The translations under genes were made by a program, and so were the position numbers. Below, in pieces: positions 7,076-14,964 of a DNA stretch of 32,678 bases (positions are counted from its first letter, which is position 1; every line of letters starts with the position of its first letter). Under the pieces are notes generated by a model. It was not told where the DNA came from and made no database searches. It saw nothing but the letters and a program-made list of their open reading frames with translations. Source of the DNA: Acidobacteriaceae bacterium. GTDB lineage: Bacteria > Acidobacteriota > Terriglobia > Terriglobales > Acidobacteriaceae. The DNA lies in the NCBI GenBank assembly GCA_031296355.1, contig JARLFX010000253.1, forward strand, positions 1 through 32,678, written 5' to 3'.

Positions 7076-8218
7076 TTGCGTATCGCAATAGTCCATCACT
7101 GGTTTGTATCGCAGGGTGGGGGAGAGCGCGTAGCGGAAGTCTTCGCCGAGATGTTTCCTGAAGCCGATGTTTTTGCGCTTATCACAGACCCAAAATTTAT
7201 TCCTGCAGGGCTGGGTGGGCGGCACGTCACAGCTTCTTTTCTGCAGCGGATCCCAGGGGCAAAGCGATTTCATCGTCACCTGCTCCCCCTTTATCCACTC
7301 GCCGTGGAGCAGCTTGATCTTACCGGGTACGACCTGATCATCAGTTCTGACAGTGGGCCGATGAAGGGCGTGCTGACGAACCCCAGCGCAACGCATATCT
7401 GCTACTGCCATTCTCCAATGAGGTATGTCTGGGACGGATATCACTCCTACCTGCGAGAGATGCCCTCGCTGGCAAAAGTGCCGTTCGCTTTGGCTGCGCA
7501 CTATGTGCGCAATTGGGATTACATGGCGGCGCAGCGCGTCACTCGCTTTGTGGCAAATTCCAACTACGTTGCAGGGCGCATCGCTCGCTATTACGGTCGC
7601 GAGAGCACGGTGCTCTATCCTCCGGTAGACACGGAACGGGGCTTTATTGCCAATACGCCCGGAGATTACTACCTCGCCGTAGGCCGCATGGTTCCGTACA
7701 AACATACGGAGATATTGATTGAAGCATGCAACCGCCTGCGCGCACCGCTCCACATTGTGGGCAGTGGACCTGAACTCGCACGGCTGCGAGCGATGGCTGG
7801 ACCAACCATCAAATTTCTTGGTGCGCTGAACAATGATGATCTCTGGCAAACGTACGCCCACGCACGGGCACTGTTGTTTGCTGCAGAAGAAGATTTTGGT
7901 ATTGTTCCGCTGGAAAGCCAGGCTTGCGGCAGGCCTGTGATCGCCTACGGGAAAGGGGGATCGCTGGAGACTGTTCGTGGACATTCCAGCTCTGCACCCG
8001 GGCAGGCGACCGGCGTATTCTTCTCCGAGCAGACGCCGGAGTCTGTGATGGAGGGCATCCGGTATTTTGAATCTGTCGAATCGGATTTCACACCAGAAAT
8101 CATTCGGAAGCACGCGCAGCAGTTTGATACCGCCGGGTTTATTCATCGTATGCAGCAATTTCTTGCGCCGTGGCATGAAGCATTTTCCTCTAAATTGGAA
8201 ACAGGTTTCGATAGGTAG
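7076..8218 (+). CDS. GT4-family glycosyltransferase, WbaZ-like
   Basis: This 380-residue GT-B fold protein probably transfers a sugar, perhaps mannose or fucose from a GDP donor, to the lipid-linked repeat unit at the cytoplasmic face. The N-terminal half opens MRIAIVHHWFVSQGGGERV and contains ICYCHSPMRYVWDGY, a signature I associate with WbaZ-type mannosyltransferases. The C-terminal half has the GT4 E-x7-E motif (E272 to E280, EDFGIVPLESQACGRP) and VGRMVPYKH donor-site residues. The TTG start has GGAGG 8 nt upstream. It lies 56 bp after fcl in the same direction. The acceptor and linkage cannot be predicted. Confidence 0.85.
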   Translation: MRIAIVHHWFVSQGGGERVAEVFAEMFPEADVFALITDPKFIPAGLGGRHVTASFLQRIPGAKRFHRHLLPLYPLAVEQLDLTGYDLIISSDSGPMKGVLTNPSATHICYCHSPMRYVWDGYHSYLREMPSLAKVPFALAAHYVRNWDYMAAQRVTRFVANSNYVAGRIARYYGRESTVLYPPVDTERGFIANTPGDYYLAVGRMVPYKHTEILIEACNRLRAPLHIVGSGPELARLRAMAGPTIKFLGALNNDDLWQTYAHARALLFAAEEDFGIVPLESQACGRPVIAYGKGGSLETVRGHSSSAPGQATGVFFSEQTPESVMEGIRYFESVESDFTPEIIRKHAQQFDTAGFIHRMQQFLAPWHEAFSSKLETGFDR

Positions 8219-8227
8219 AATGACGAC

Positions 8228-9085
8228 ATGCCGGAATTTTCACTTGTAGTTGCTACCAGGGGGCGCACCAGCGAACTGGCTCGCCTGGTGGCTTCGATTG
8301 CCGTCCAGAGGGGAGCGGACTACGAACTCATCCTTGTTGACCAGAATGAGGATGACCGGCTGCTTCCTGTTATTGAGAACAGCGGAATCAAGGAAAAGAT
8401 ACGCCATCTCAAATGCCGCCCGGGCGTATCGCGTGCGCGGAATATGGGCATGAACCATGCGCAGGGTGAGGTCATAGGATTCCCTGACGATGATTGCTGG
8501 TATCCGCAGGGCCTCCTGCACGACGTTGCCGGCTGGTTTGCTACCAATGAATCGTATGACATTCTTACGGTGAACTCACTGGATGAAAACGGAGTCCGCA
8601 GTAGTAATCGCTGGTTTCAGAATTCATGCGACCTAACACTGCTCAATGTGTACCGGACGACCGTTGGGTACAGTATTTTTGTGCGTGGCAAAGGTGTAGC
8701 TGCCGACGCGCGCTATGACGAGGGCATCGGGCCGGGCGCCGACACACCGTATCAGGGGGGGGAAGACTCGGATTATGTTTTGCTGGCGATGCGGGCTGGC
8801 GCTCGCGGGCGATTCGAGGCAAAGTGGCATGTTGGCCACCCACTCAAAGATATTCGCAACGCCAGCGTCTCAAAAGACCGCGCCTACATTTATGGACAGG
8901 GAATGGGATACGTGCAGCGCAAGCATCGTCTCATCTGGTTGTGGGCCGGTTTGGCGGCGTTCGACTTCGGGCGCGCGATCTACGCCTATGTGGTGGGAAG
9001 ACGGGAACCGGCAAGCCTGTGGTATTGGCATGGTCGCGGTTTGCTTGATGGATTTATGGCAAAGAGGTCGAACGTTTCGGCGTAG
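8228..9085 (+). CDS. GT2-family glycosyltransferase with a G8 run
   Basis: This 285-residue GT-A fold protein opens with FSLVVATRGRTSEL and has the acidic metal/donor motif D87-D88-D89 (GFPDDDCWYP). A later GGEDSDYVL matches the usual catalytic ED of inverting GT2 enzymes. A hydrophobic C-terminal part (LIWLWAGLAAFDFGRAIYAY) may associate with the membrane. It is 9 bp from the preceding GT4 gene, so it is in the same operon. Codons for QGGED contain eight consecutive G (8755-8762). A slip there would truncate the enzyme before the ED motif. Sugar specificity is unknown. Confidence 0.87.
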   Translation: MPEFSLVVATRGRTSELARLVASIAVQRGADYELILVDQNEDDRLLPVIENSGIKEKIRHLKCRPGVSRARNMGMNHAQGEVIGFPDDDCWYPQGLLHDVAGWFATNESYDILTVNSLDENGVRSSNRWFQNSCDLTLLNVYRTTVGYSIFVRGKGVAADARYDEGIGPGADTPYQGGEDSDYVLLAMRAGARGRFEAKWHVGHPLKDIRNASVSKDRAYIYGQGMGYVQRKHRLIWLWAGLAAFDFGRAIYAYVVGRREPASLWYWHGRGLLDGFMAKRSNVSA

Positions 9086-9121
9086 AAGTGAACCGCACGG
9101 CACGGTTCGAGGTGAAATTAT

Positions 9122-10492
9122 ATGCAGCACCGCTATATGCTCAGGATCTCCGTGTTGTGTTTGCTCGCACTGCTGTACGCCGGTCTTGCACAAAAGTATC
9201 GCGCATACGATATAGATAATCCCTGGGCACTTTCCTTTTCTTATAATGCGTGCCATAACGGTGGTGAAACGGATACATTTGGCGGGCTGGCATATCCGAG
9301 CGGCATGGATGGCGTCCATTTATTTGGCAAGGCGCCGGCAGCGATTCAGTGTGCCGTATTCAATCGGACCGGGTGGACTCCTAGATCAGTGGTCCTTCTC
9401 AACGTGATTTTCGGACTTGCGTCGCTTTTGCTCTGGTGGTTGTTCCTGCGAAGGATGGGATACCGCGAAAATTGGATTGCAGTATTCATTCTGATGCTCG
9501 GGATGACCGAGCCCATGGTGGCGATGGTAGAGAAGGCGCGGTATGAATTTTTCACGTTCTTTCTGCTTTCGCTGGGGCTTTGGCTGGGGGTGCAGGGGCT
9601 GGAACTGGCAGCCGTGCTGGTAGCAGCGTTCGCGGTTGAGACGCATCCTATCGCAGTTGTAGTTCCAATCGTGATTGTGGTGTTTCTCGCCGTGAGAACG
9701 AAAGACTGGAAGCGACTGGCATTGAAAGCCGTTGTGTCAGCAGGCATCGCAGCAGCATTTTATCTCTATCTTCATCCGCATGCTTTGCAGGAGATGGCGG
9801 GACACAGTGGCACGGCTTTCAATAGTTATGTGTTTGGCGGTATATGGAATGCATATTTCATACAGCGCCACAGGCATGTGCCGGAACTGATCTTTCTTGT
9901 GATCGGCGCATTGCTTTATTGGGCGCAACAGGCAAAGATCAAGGACCATACCGGTATGTGGCTTGCATTAACTGCCGGAGGACTATTGTTCTTTCAGCCC
10001 CATCTCAATCCGGCCTATGCTGTTTATGCAATGCCATTCTTTTTGTGGGTAGCTCTTCAGGCTTATGACCTGTCACGAAAATGGATTTGGGTACCTGCGC
10101 TGGTATTTTCAGGGATTCTGCTGCAGTACGCTTATCTGTATAAGATCAATCGCCATGAGGGATTTGGTCCGCAGGAGTTTGCGGCAGTAGGGCAACGCAT
10201 CACAGAATCAGAACGCGCCCTGGGCATTCAGGATGCCCAGCTCAACCTCTGCGGGGACTATTCGTTGTGGTTTGCGCATCCGCAGAATTACAGTACGTGC
10301 TCCATCCCCGTGCAGCAGTCGAAGCTGTCAAATGCTGATCTATTCTTGTGTTTTGACGCACCGCTGGAGGCCCATGGGTTGAGTGAACCCGAGTATCTGT
10401 CGTGTTCGAAGATCAATACTGTTGTGCCATTACGTGAAATATCATCGCTGGAAGTTCGCGGACATCTGCTGCATATTGAGGCACGGCGCTGA
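9122..10492 (+). CDS. Multi-pass membrane protein, GT-C glycosyltransferase-like
   Basis: This 456-residue protein has about nine or ten hydrophobic helices, the first at residues 8-22. A first external loop carries acidic residues (YDIDNPWALSFSYNACHNGG). A C-terminal soluble domain (about 360-456) is Cys-containing. The layout resembles GT-C enzymes of the ArnT/PMT type, which use polyprenyl-phosphate sugars on the periplasmic side. I do not see a diagnostic family signature, so this is by topology. GAGGTG lies 8 nt before the ATG. It is the last gene of the gmd operon and converges on the Wzy gene with only 6 bp between stops. Confidence 0.6.
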   Translation: MQHRYMLRISVLCLLALLYAGLAQKYRAYDIDNPWALSFSYNACHNGGETDTFGGLAYPSGMDGVHLFGKAPAAIQCAVFNRTGWTPRSVVLLNVIFGLASLLLWWLFLRRMGYRENWIAVFILMLGMTEPMVAMVEKARYEFFTFFLLSLGLWLGVQGLELAAVLVAAFAVETHPIAVVVPIVIVVFLAVRTKDWKRLALKAVVSAGIAAAFYLYLHPHALQEMAGHSGTAFNSYVFGGIWNAYFIQRHRHVPELIFLVIGALLYWAQQAKIKDHTGMWLALTAGGLLFFQPHLNPAYAVYAMPFFLWVALQAYDLSRKWIWVPALVFSGILLQYAYLYKINRHEGFGPQEFAAVGQRITESERALGIQDAQLNLCGDYSLWFAHPQNYSTCSIPVQQSKLSNADLFLCFDAPLEAHGLSEPEYLSCSKINTVVPLREISSLEVRGHLLHIEARR

Positions 10493-10498
10493 CGGGTA

Positions 10499-11929
10499 TC
10501 AGGCACCTGATGCAGACTCTAATTTAAGTGGAAGCATATCCCGATCGGGGGTGTCTGCCATGAACGTTTCAGTAGAGCTGGCGGCTGCTATGGCTAAGCC
10601 AGGGACAAACCAGAAAAACAAAAACACATATAAAAATCCACCTACAACCTGAGTGCCCAGGATTGCTGCCAAGGCAACATATACGCCGAAGTCCATTTGC
10701 ATGAGGCCCATAGCGCCCAGAGCCCGGCTTCTCGACCTGATGGAGCGGTACAGTACGCGAAACATGAAATACATGGCTACAGTAAAGCTGAGCAATCCAA
10801 ATATTCCGGCATTGGCTGAGATATTGGCAATCAAGTCGAACGAATCCATACTGGCCCATCCGATTCCAAGCCAGGGATGTTGAAAAAACATCTGGTAGGC
10901 ATTGTGAACTGTCATGAAACGTTCCAACGCAGAATAGTCTTGAGCTTTAGCAAAAAGAGCGCTGTGAAGCACAATCCTCACCGGCGTCACGGTCCTGTCA
11001 ATCAATGCACTGACAGCAAGTGCAATCAGCGGTATCTTGAAATGCTGCAGTGTCAATACTCCCCTCGCGGTGAACAGAGCAAAAACCGTGAACGCGCCGA
11101 CCGCAATTCCTACATAGCCTGTTGACGAGGTCGACAGACAAAGCACCCCGAACAGTAGCGCGAATAGTCGCCGGTCCCATGCTTTGCCGAACAACCTGAG
11201 CCGTCCAAAAACAAAGGGCAGATAGAGGCAGACCGCAATCACCATCGTCTGCGCAAAGACACTCGGCTCAACTGCCACCGACGCAATCCGTGGGAATCCC
11301 CTAATCCTTTGCATATAGCCCGTAGTGTTGGCCGCCAAGCCGGTATTGAAGATCATTGCAGGATAGGGGACATCTGCTATCTTGCACACAAATTCCACGA
11401 GTCCCCAAGCTGCAGCGAAGGCAGACCCTGCAATGAATGCTTTGACGGTAAGGCGAAGCACATCAGCTTTCTGATTCGCTACAGCAATAAGGTAGACGAA
11501 CGAGTAACCCAGGATCATATAGAGCAAGCCTGTAATGTTCTTGCTCTTGAAATGAAGGAGCGTGGTGGTAGTAACCAATATGGACGAGGACGGAATTAGC
11601 ACCTGACTATCGAGCCATATGGGCATGATCAGTGAAAGCGTGGCGATTGCAATGAAGATGCCCAGACAAACGAGGCTTGCCGTTCCTTTTCGAGGTAAGG
11701 GAAGGGACATTTTAGTGAGGAAGGAGAAACCATATCTCAGTATTAGCAAGGCACCGAAAAACATTGGTGTCTGGACACCGGAGTATGTGTCTCCATTTCC
11801 AACATTCACGATATCTGTGGCTGTGAACGGCAGGGAGAAAATAGTGACGACGTACAGCCATTTTGGCCGGAACAGCATAAGCAACGGTCCGATGACGAGC
11901 AAGAGCCAGCCGATAGGCGTTACTTCCAT
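10499..11929 (-). CDS. O-antigen polymerase-like membrane protein (Wzy)
   Basis: This 476-residue polytopic protein has roughly 11-12 hydrophobic segments. The second half carries VHNAYQMFFQHPWLGIGWASM, which fits the HP-x-x-G-x-G pattern of the Wzy/WaaL (O-antigen ligase) superfamily, and an Arg in the preceding loop (ALERFMTVHN). It probably joins flipped repeat units in the periplasm. A ligase role is the alternative, but the locus has two flippases and a chain-length regulator and no other polymerase. It is the last gene of the long minus-strand block, 64 bp after a GT2 gene. Confidence 0.8.
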   Translation of the reverse strand: MEVTPIGWLLLVIGPLLMLFRPKWLYVVTIFSLPFTATDIVNVGNGDTYSGVQTPMFFGALLILRYGFSFLTKMSLPLPRKGTASLVCLGIFIAIATLSLIMPIWLDSQVLIPSSSILVTTTTLLHFKSKNITGLLYMILGYSFVYLIAVANQKADVLRLTVKAFIAGSAFAAAWGLVEFVCKIADVPYPAMIFNTGLAANTTGYMQRIRGFPRIASVAVEPSVFAQTMVIAVCLYLPFVFGRLRLFGKAWDRRLFALLFGVLCLSTSSTGYVGIAVGAFTVFALFTARGVLTLQHFKIPLIALAVSALIDRTVTPVRIVLHSALFAKAQDYSALERFMTVHNAYQMFFQHPWLGIGWASMDSFDLIANISANAGIFGLLSFTVAMYFMFRVLYRSIRSRSRALGAMGLMQMDFGVYVALAAILGTQVVGGFLYVFLFFWFVPGLAIAAASSTETFMADTPDRDMLPLKLESASGA

Positions 11930-11993
11930 GAGGGGGTACCCCGATCAGGTTCGCTGTGCGGATACTTTGTGGCCAGTTTCACATCAAGGCGGA

Positions 11994-12872
11994 TTAATGG
12001 GACCATCGGGCCATCCACTTTCCCACTGCGCGGCGAAGGGGGCCAAGTTTAAAGTGGGCACGCAGTTCCCACAGTTCAATGTGGGCCAGCATACCATTTC
12101 TGCCGCCGGCGACTACTTTTGCGCGAAGTGCTTCCCGAAGCGCTGATGAACTGTCGCTCACGCCTCCAGCCCGCATCATGACTGTAGTAAGCGGCATGAA
12201 AGCAGTCTTGAGTTTGCTGCGCGCGCGCAATAGGAATTCATAGTCGGCCGCACTGTGATAAGAGATATCATATTTGCCCAGGCGATCATACAAGCTGCGA
12301 CGATGCATGCTGCCTACATGGGCGACGCACATGGACTTTGCAAATTTGTGCCAAGTCCAGGGGCGTCCGTGCGCGGGGTTGACGTAGCCGGAAGGATGGG
12401 TCCATTTCGCCTGAGAGCTCAGGTATTCTGCCTCCGGGTGGGTTGCGGCCAGTTTCATATATGCGCTTATGGCACCAGGCAGAAACTCATCGTCAGAACC
12501 GAGGAAGCATATCCATTCGCCCCTGGCCTCGGCCAAGGCTCTGTTCCAGGCGTCGTAGACACCTTTATCAGGCTCGCTTTTCCATAAGGCGATCCGGTCG
12601 TCATACGCACGAAGCACATCAATGGTTCCATCCTGCGAGCCGCCGTCCATCACAATGTGCTCGATGTTCGGATAGTCCTGCCGCAGTACGCTCTCCAGAC
12701 AACCTGCAATATAGGGTTGGCCATTGAAGACGGCGGTTATCACCGTAACCAGCGGATAATTGACAGAGTTTTCTGCAACGAATCCTCGCACTCGTTTGCC
12801 GCCCTGGAGCGGCAGCTGTCCATCAGTGGACGCATGCATAGAAGGCGAGTTCTGGAAGGTGGCAGTCACCAT
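11994..12872 (-). CDS. GT2-family glycosyltransferase
   Basis: This 292-residue GT-A enzyme has the N-terminal GT2 core starting at about residue 42 (VTVITAVFNGQPYIAGCL), MDGGSQDGT for nucleotide binding, and the acidic motif G125-S-D127-D128 (ICFLGSDDEFLPGAI). The form is similar to WcaA-like glycosyltransferases that act on bacterial exopolysaccharide units. The first 40 residues are not part of the fold, and an internal ATG at residue 12 is an alternative start. Neither start has a clear Shine-Dalgarno site. It sits between a GT4 gene (74 bp upstream) and wzy (64 bp downstream). Confidence 0.87.
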   Translation of the reverse strand: MVTATFQNSPSMHASTDGQLPLQGGKRVRGFVAENSVNYPLVTVITAVFNGQPYIAGCLESVLRQDYPNIEHIVMDGGSQDGTIDVLRAYDDRIALWKSEPDKGVYDAWNRALAEARGEWICFLGSDDEFLPGAISAYMKLAATHPEAEYLSSQAKWTHPSGYVNPAHGRPWTWHKFAKSMCVAHVGSMHRRSLYDRLGKYDISYHSAADYEFLLRARSKLKTAFMPLTTVMMRAGGVSDSSSALREALRAKVVAGGRNGMLAHIELWELRAHFKLGPLRRAVGKWMARWSH

Positions 12873-12946
12873 AGAATTTTACACGGCTGACAAAAACCTG
12901 TTACGCAATAGGCGGTTGGGCAGCCATCCAGCAGTCCAGTTGCCAA

Positions 12947-13936
12947 TTATGCCAGCAAATTTTCAAAGATGCTTTTTAGTTTCGCTCCCACGAAGTCAGG
13001 CCGGCAATCATTGACCAATTCCTGCTTCGGGGTATACCGGTCTGGGTCTGCCATTAGCCGCGTCAGGCCTGTTGCGATACTCTCTACTGATTTAGCATTC
13101 ACTGTCATTCTACCGGTGTAGAACTCCTGATATGCATAGGGCTGATCGGCCATCAGGAGTGGCTTCTGCAGGGCGACTGCCTCCAGGCATGATGCCGGCT
13201 GGCACTCGTCGAGGCTGGGGAGAACGATGGCTGAAGCATGCCGCAGAGTTCGGTATAGGTCTTCCCAGCTAAGCCACTTGTGCCACTGCAGGCCTGGGTT
13301 CGCATTGACCAATGCCTGAAACTCGTCGGCATACGCCTGCTCGCTTGCCATGACATTGCCGATGAAGATCATGGGGACATCAGCCTTCAGCGCTGCCTGG
13401 GCCATGCGAACCTGATTCTTCCGGGGCCAGATGTTGCCTGCACAGACAGCATAGTTGCTGGGCGCGCCGGAAAGGGGAGGGACTTCGCTTGCGTCAAAGA
13501 AAAGTGGGTCCAGAATTGTGGGAATTACTTCGATCGACTTTGCCGGGAAGCCGAAGATCTTCATGGCGGCATCGGCCTGTAACCGGTTCACAACGAGCAG
13601 TACATCAACGTGCCGCAGAATATCCATAGCAGCCCGCTTGCGCCCTAATAAGACTCCGCCGGCATGGCGTATCCGCGCCTTCAGCGTGTTGTAGGGCAGC
13701 AATGGCGTGAGCGCTATCTTCTTGCCGTAATCTTTGGCGATACGGACTACGCTCTGGTGTTGGGGTTCGAGGCCCCAGACATGCAGGATGTCGAAGGCTT
13801 CATCGCGGTTCCACCAATCCAGCGGGCGGGCATCTACGCCGACCGCACGCAAGGCGTCGTGCGTGCGATGCATTTGAATATCAAACCCGCCGTAAAGAAA
13901 ACAATGCGGCTGGAAAGGTATGGTGCGGACTCTCAT
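12947..13936 (-). CDS. GT4-family glycosyltransferase
   Basis: This 329-residue GT-B protein has a short N-terminal domain and a conventional C-terminal donor domain. Visible motifs are CAGNIWPRKNQ (donor loop) and the E-x7-E pair E244/E252 (LPSLDECQPASCLEAVAL). The ATG overlaps the stop of the heptose kinase gene (ATGA, 13933-13936), so it is translationally coupled to GDP-heptose synthesis. This context makes it the best candidate for the heptosyltransferase of the repeat unit, but that is inference. It lacks the classical GT9 heptosyltransferase signature. Confidence 0.83.
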   Translation of the reverse strand: MRVRTIPFQPHCFLYGGFDIQMHRTHDALRAVGVDARPLDWWNRDEAFDILHVWGLEPQHQSVVRIAKDYGKKIALTPLLPYNTLKARIRHAGGVLLGRKRAAMDILRHVDVLLVVNRLQADAAMKIFGFPAKSIEVIPTILDPLFFDASEVPPLSGAPSNYAVCAGNIWPRKNQVRMAQAALKADVPMIFIGNVMASEQAYADEFQALVNANPGLQWHKWLSWEDLYRTLRHASAIVLPSLDECQPASCLEAVALQKPLLMADQPYAYQEFYTGRMTVNAKSVESIATGLTRLMADPDRYTPKQELVNDCRPDFVGAKLKSIFENLLA

Positions 13937-14964
13937 TTCGCAGCTTCCTTATGGTTCGTTGGCCAGTCGGGGTCAAGCTCCTGGGGTGAATAGAGAATGA
14001 TGGAGGTTCCTGTCCAATCAAGCCGAAGCGGCAGACAGCGATAGCCTGCCAGCGCTCTGCGAACAGCGTCGTGCCGTTCGACTGGCGCACAGACCAGCAG
14101 GAAACCGCCTCCGCCGGCGCCGAGCAGTTTGCCTCCGAGTGCCCCTGCTCCGCGAGCACTTTTATACATGTCGTCAATTACTCCGGTTGAGATCTGGTCC
14201 GAGATTGATTGCTTCAGCGCCCAGGATTCGTGCAGCAGATCGCCTACCCAACCGAGGTTGTTGTCCTGAATTGCATGGCGGAAGTCATCGGTCATTGCTG
14301 CCATCCGGCGAACTACGTCAGTTTTCTCATCGCTCGAACCCATAATGCCGATTTGGTTCCGCAGGATATCTGAGGCAGACCGGGTGACACCTGTATAGAA
14401 CAACAGCATCGAATCCTGAAACTCTCGCATGAAGTTCGGGGAGAAAACGATCTTCTCTACCGTCACCGATTCATCCGGGTTGAAGCGAAGAAGATTCACT
14501 CCTCCTACGGCAGCAGCATACTGGTCCTGTTTGCCGATGGGTTCGCCGCACAGGTCGATTTCGACCTCACATGCTTCCGCGGCCAGGTCGGCTTGGGAAC
14601 GGTAATTCCCCTGGTAGGCATGCAGCGCGTGCAGCAGCCCGGTGGTAAACGCGCTGGAGGAGCCAAGCCCTGTGCCGCGCGAAGGGATGTCTGCAATGGA
14701 CGTAATCTCTATGCCATTCTCAATGCCCAGCTTCAGCATGGCTGCGCGCACCAGACGGTGCTTAATCTCGCGGGCATGGTCTACTTCTTCCGTCATGGAG
14801 TAGCTTAACCGGATGCTCTTATCGAAGCGCCGGTTGACGGTTACGTACACATACTTCGCGATGGCCGCACTCACAACCGCGCCGCCGTGGCGGCGATAGT
14901 GAACCGGGAGGTCGCTGCCGCCGCCGAGAAAGCTGACGCGTAGGGGTGTTCTACAAACAATCAT
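13933..14964 (-). CDS. hddA: D-glycero-D-manno-heptose 7-phosphate kinase, GHMP family
   Basis: Predicted to phosphorylate heptose 7-phosphate at C1 to the 1,7-bisphosphate, in the GDP-heptose route. It is a 343-residue GHMP kinase. The N-terminal CRTPLRVSFLGGGSDLP is typical of HddA and fucokinase-like GHMP enzymes. The ATP loop is residues 94-105 (PSRGTGLGSSSA) and the C-terminal motif is GGKLLGAGGGGFLL. GAAGGAC lies about 8 nt before the ATG. The gene overlaps the upstream three-domain heptose gene by 14 nt and the downstream GT4 gene by 4 nt. The neighbouring isomerase, phosphatase and guanylyltransferase support HddA over L-fucokinase. Confidence 0.88.
   Translation of the reverse strand: MIVCRTPLRVSFLGGGSDLPVHYRRHGGAVVSAAIAKYVYVTVNRRFDKSIRLSYSMTEEVDHAREIKHRLVRAAMLKLGIENGIEITSIADIPSRGTGLGSSSAFTTGLLHALHAYQGNYRSQADLAAEACEVEIDLCGEPIGKQDQYAAAVGGVNLLRFNPDESVTVEKIVFSPNFMREFQDSMLLFYTGVTRSASDILRNQIGIMGSSDEKTDVVRRMAAMTDDFRHAIQDNNLGWVGDLLHESWALKQSISDQISTGVIDDMYKSARGAGALGGKLLGAGGGGFLLVCAPVERHDAVRRALAGYRCLPLRLDWTGTSIILYSPQELDPDWPTNHKEAAK

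Noticed and set aside
6695..8176. 493-codon minus-strand open frame opposite fcl and the GT4 gene
   Set aside because: It is antisense to two well-supported genes, with Arg/Cys/His-rich composition and no recognisable motif. It is a shadow frame.
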